This document shows positions 7,427 to 9,274 of a DNA stretch of 9,274 bases, piece by piece. Position 1 is the first letter of the stretch. Every line of letters begins with the position of its first letter. Source of the stretch: Chloroflexota bacterium (GTDB lineage Bacteria > Chloroflexota > Dormibacteria > CF-121); assembly GCA_005881235.1 (NCBI GenBank), contig VBEQ01000239.1, positions 1 through 9,274 of the forward strand, read 5' to 3'. Position numbers and translations under genes: made by a program. The notes under the pieces were generated by a model. The model searched no databases. It was not told where the DNA came from and worked only from the letters and a program-made list of their open reading frames with translations.

Positions 7427-7778
7427 CATCGTCAAGAAGCCCTGGGGCTGGGAGAACCGCTTCGCGGTCACCGACAAATACCTCGGCAAGGTGATCCACG
7501 TCAACGCCGGGGAGATGCTCAGCCTTCAATATCACCGGCAGAAGGACGAGACCTTACTGGTGGTCAAAGGGGCCATGGAGCTGCAGCTGGAGGACGACCA
7601 GGGCCAGCTGCAGACTCACCGCCTGACCCCCGGGATGTCGCGCCGGATCATACCGGGACGCAAGCATCGGATGATCGGAGTGGAGGACTGTGAGTTCTTC
7701 GAAGTGTCCTCCCCCGAGATCGATGACGTCGTCCGGCTGGAAGACAAATACGGACGGCAGGGAACCAGTACCGCCTAA
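7419..7778 (+). CDS. Small cupin related to type II phosphomannose isomerase domain
   Basis: This 119-residue single-domain cupin resembles the C-terminal isomerase domain of bifunctional phosphomannose isomerase/GDP-mannose pyrophosphorylases. Visible landmarks are KPWGWENRF (6-14), GEMLSLQYH (31-39) with candidate metal ligands Gln37 and His39, Glu44, then IPGRKHRM (80-87) with His85, and FEVSSPEIDDVVRLEDKYGR near the C-terminus, matching the family's closing motif. A role as the isomerase making Man-6-P from Fru-6-P would complete the pathway encoded here. However, the canonical QxHxxRxEHW stretch reads QYHRQKDETL, so the catalytic Arg position is Lys and the His-Trp pair is lost. Activity is therefore uncertain and a regulatory or sugar-binding role is possible. 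The start is TTG at 7419, overlapping the mutase stop by 8 bp, with no good Shine-Dalgarno. It appears to be the last gene of the operon. Confidence 0.8.
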   Translation: MSDIVKKPWGWENRFAVTDKYLGKVIHVNAGEMLSLQYHRQKDETLLVVKGAMELQLEDDQGQLQTHRLTPGMSRRIIPGRKHRMIGVEDCEFFEVSSPEIDDVVRLEDKYGRQGTSTA

Positions 7779-7783
7779 CTCAC

Positions 7784-7801
7784 CTTTCCACACTTTCCAC
7801 A
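7784..7801 (+). repeat. Tandem direct repeat of CTTTCCACA
   Basis: Two perfect, directly abutting copies of the 9-mer CTTTCCACA lie 5 bp after the cupin stop. The unit matches the E. coli DnaA box TTATCCACA at 7 of 9 positions and fits relaxed DnaA-box patterns, but zero spacing and the absence of replication genes argue against an origin. It may be a protein-binding site or a chance slippage duplication. Confidence 0.5.
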
Positions 7802-7817
7802 ACGCCGTGGCGTCGCG

Positions 7818-7846
7818 TCGAACATTTGTTTTCGAATACAAATTCG
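7818..7846. promoter_or_regulatory. AT-rich inverted-repeat cluster, possible operator
   Basis: ATTTGT (7824-7829) and ACAAAT (7838-7843) form perfect 6-bp inverted arms around TTTCGAAT, and CGAAT (7833-7837) pairs with ATTCG (7842-7846). The left part, CGAACATTTGTTTT from 7819, matches the Gram-positive/actinobacterial SOS-box pattern CGAACRNRYGTTYG at 12 of 14 positions. It is AT-rich inside GC-rich sequence and about 60-90 bp upstream of the membrane-protein gene, so it could be an operator. The regulator is unknown. Confidence 0.35.
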
Positions 7847-7895
7847 CTCCGCGCAGACGCGGTCTTTCCCCAGCCCCAAACGGACGTTTCCCTGC

Positions 7896-7901
7896 TAGAC
7901 T
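7896..7901 (+). promoter_or_regulatory. Possible -10 element (TAGACT) for the membrane-protein gene
   Basis: TAGACT ends 7 bases before the ATG at 7909, which would place the transcript start at the start codon (leaderless). There is no purine-rich Shine-Dalgarno before this ATG, in keeping with that idea. No recognisable -35 is seen, so confidence is low. Confidence 0.3.
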
Positions 7902-7908
7902 AGCCGCC

Positions 7909-8763
7909 ATGTCGGAAGCCCTGGCGAGTTCTTCCGCGACCCTTCGGCCAGGGCAACAAGTACGGTCGAGAGTCCGGCCCACGGCGCGCCCGGTCCAGCT
8001 CGGTACCCGCTACCTCGGACTCCTCTCCGCCTGGGCGGTCGCGCTCGGTCTGACCTTCAAATCCGAGCTGCTCTCCCCGACCCAGGTGTGGCAGGCGACC
8101 GCCGCCCTGGCGGTGCTCGTCACCCTCGGCCTGGTCTTCTTGCATGCGCGCAATCGCACACCGGCGTTTCTGAGTCTCGATCACTACATCACCCCGGTGC
8201 TGGTGATCATCGCCGCGGCGGCGTTCTCCATCCTGGCGCCGGACTACCGGGTCCACGCGCTCGCGATGCTGACCATGGGCGCATTCATCTTCGCCAGCAG
8301 CTTCGTCGACCTCTCGCGGGGCATGGGCCGCGAGCGCCCGCTGCACCGGTTCCTCCGCGACGCGACCACCTTCTGTGCGCTGCTCGCGCTCTTCTTCCTC
8401 GTGCTGCAATCGAACGACCTGCCGAATGTCGTCAAGTTCAGCGCGATCTTCGTCATCGCGCTGCTGAGCGGCTATCGCAGCTTCCGCTTCGCGACCAAGC
8501 GCGAGGGCCTGGCTCTACTGTCCGCCTTCCTGACCGCCGGCACTGTCACCTTCGGCGCGTTCGGCATGGTGACCTACCTCAACCAGGGGAGCCAGTATGT
8601 CGCCGTCATCCTCGCCTTCGCCTGGTATGCCTGGCAGGGGCTCACCGTCCACGCTCTCGACGATTCCCTGACGCGCCGGATCATGTTCGAGTACGGGCTC
8701 TTCGCCGTGATCTGCGTCTACCTGATCGCGCTCGCGCTGGTGACGGGCCGCCCGATCGGTTAG
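7909..8763 (+). CDS. Multi-pass integral membrane protein of unknown function
   Basis: The 284-residue product has a polar, Arg-rich N-terminal segment (1-32) and then about nine hydrophobic helices by eye: roughly 33-50, 62-80, 93-110, 116-134, 151-167, 175-192, 201-223, 229-249 and 259-279. There is no extended soluble domain. I see no catalytic or transport signature. Connecting loops are short and several are basic (RNR 81-83, RGMGRERPLHR 137-147, TKREG 196-200). I do not recognise the family with certainty; it may be one of the uncharacterised membrane families known from Chloroflexota-like genomes. The ATG at 7909 is preferred to GTG at 7807 because the sequence between them is AT-rich and does not read like the rest of the protein. 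It follows the sugar operon after 130 bp and probably has its own promoter. Its stop codon overlaps that of the convergent gene. Confidence 0.8.
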   Translation: MSEALASSSATLRPGQQVRSRVRPTARPVQLGTRYLGLLSAWAVALGLTFKSELLSPTQVWQATAALAVLVTLGLVFLHARNRTPAFLSLDHYITPVLVIIAAAAFSILAPDYRVHALAMLTMGAFIFASSFVDLSRGMGRERPLHRFLRDATTFCALLALFFLVLQSNDLPNVVKFSAIFVIALLSGYRSFRFATKREGLALLSAFLTAGTVTFGAFGMVTYLNQGSQYVAVILAFAWYAWQGLTVHALDDSLTRRIMFEYGLFAVICVYLIALALVTGRPIG

Positions 8764-9274
8764 CCGTCGATCGAGGGCTGCGCCACGAACTGGCCGGCGG
8801 CATCGTTCGCCCCCAGCCACTGATACGCGGTCAGCAACTTCAGGTTGGTGTCACCGCGGGCGTCGAAGCTCATGGCGCCCATCGCGCCGCGGTAATCCCG
8901 GGTCGCTGAGACCTGCTTGAGCACCTGGTCGCGAGTGGGCAGCGCTCCGCCGGCGTCGTCGATCGCCCGCCCGATAGCCGCGATCAGAAGCCGGGTGGCA
9001 TCGTAGGCCGGCAGGCTGTAGGCGCCCACCTCGTGCCCGTACGCCGTCTGGTAGTCGTGCATGAATGCCTGCGCGCCTCGGAGAACGGCGGGGTAGGGAC
9101 CGACGATGGTGTAGTAGCTGCCGCGCGCCGCCGCGCCGGCGGCCTTGGCAAACTGGCTGCTGGCCAGCCGGTCACTTCCGATCAGCGGCACCTGCGGCAT
9201 CCGCGTCGCCATCTCGCGCCGAAACGACGCCGCCATGCTGATGCTGGTGCCGGCAAAGTAGATGACGTCCGCGC
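8760..9274 (-). CDS. ABC transporter substrate-binding protein, LivJ type, C-terminal part
   Basis: The gene enters from the right edge; 170 C-terminal residues are visible. The frame is open across the edge, so the ATG at 9236 is internal. The sequence resembles periplasmic-binding-fold type 1 proteins of branched-chain amino acid (HAAT) ABC transporters: a strand with DVIYFAGTS, a later IGSDRLAS, a pattern of GSYYT followed by an aromatic/Pro-rich turn, FMHDYQTAYGHEVGAY, PAYDATRLLIAAIGRA, and near the end DYRGAMGAMSFDARGD, where such proteins typically have G-x-x-G-x-x-SFD-x-x-GD. These lipoproteins or secreted proteins capture a ligand outside the membrane for import. The ligand could be an amino acid, amide, urea or aromatic compound, and cannot be read from this part. 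The N-terminal signal is outside the window. The gene converges on the membrane-protein gene with a 4-bp overlap and no space for a terminator between them. Confidence 0.85.
   Translation of the reverse strand, partial: ADVIYFAGTSISMAASFRREMATRMPQVPLIGSDRLASSQFAKAAGAAARGSYYTIVGPYPAVLRGAQAFMHDYQTAYGHEVGAYSLPAYDATRLLIAAIGRAIDDAGGALPTRDQVLKQVSATRDYRGAMGAMSFDARGDTNLKLLTAYQWLGANDAAGQFVAQPSIDG

Noticed and set aside
7797..7810. CCAC/GTGG hairpin as intrinsic terminator of the sugar operon
   Set aside because: Only a 4-bp stem with a 6-base loop and no T-tract directly after it, so too weak to call.
7690..7908. N-terminal extension of the membrane-protein frame into the cupin gene
   Set aside because: It overlaps the cupin gene and the AT-rich spacer and has no coding character. 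ATG 7909 fits the start of the protein and the possible -10 element.
7779..7908. Replication origin because of the DnaA-box-like tandem repeat
   Set aside because: Only two abutting imperfect boxes, no AT-rich unwinding region of the usual size, and no dnaA, dnaN or similar genes nearby.
8088..8909. 273-codon + strand frame overlapping the membrane gene and the ABC gene
   Set aside because: Arg/His/Pro-rich out-of-frame translation of two better-supported genes, with no domain.

Overview
The window is high-GC bacterial chromosome, densely packed. Eight genes, the first cut by the window edge, run on the + strand with gaps of at most 28 bp or short overlaps. A 130 bp spacer and a membrane-protein gene follow, then a convergent gene on the - strand that runs off the right end. 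Most starts lack a clear Shine-Dalgarno, and GTG, TTG and probably ACG starts occur. The adenosylhomocysteinase is the shorter type without the C-terminal Tyr tail that is common in archaea, Thermotoga and related lineages. This would fit a high-GC Terrabacteria lineage such as Chloroflexota or Dormibacterota, but that placement is a low-confidence inference.

Region 1 (1-2861) is the activated-methyl cycle: the 3' end of a PfkB-family kinase (possibly adenosine kinase), adenosylhomocysteinase (ahcY) and S-adenosylmethionine synthetase (metK). Together they would regenerate SAM and remove S-adenosylhomocysteine and adenosine.

Region 2 (2854-7778) is a nucleotide-sugar cassette: a GDP-4-dehydro-6-deoxy-D-mannose reductase (rmd-like), a single-domain mannose-1-phosphate guanylyltransferase, GDP-mannose 4,6-dehydratase (gmd), a phosphomannomutase/phosphoglucomutase, and a small cupin related to the isomerase domain of type II phosphomannose isomerases. 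In sequence these would convert fructose-6-P to Man-6-P, Man-1-P, GDP-mannose, GDP-4-keto-6-deoxymannose and finally GDP-D-rhamnose (or its C4 epimer), a precursor for cell-surface glycans. The reductase gene has no usual start codon at the expected place. The best start is ACG, with a good ribosome binding site in front.

Region 3 (7779-7908) is the only sizeable non-coding stretch. It holds a tandem 9-nt repeat, an AT-rich inverted-repeat cluster with some resemblance to a Gram-positive SOS box, and a possible -10 element directly before the next gene.

Region 4 (7909-9274) holds an integral membrane protein of unknown function with about nine predicted helices. Converging on it, with overlapping stop codons, is the 3' part of a branched-chain-amino-acid-type ABC transporter substrate-binding protein. 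I see no RNA genes, CRISPR arrays, insertion sequences or phage genes. Most of the window is recognisable metabolism. The unusual points are the ACG start, the detached isomerase cupin and the spacer elements.
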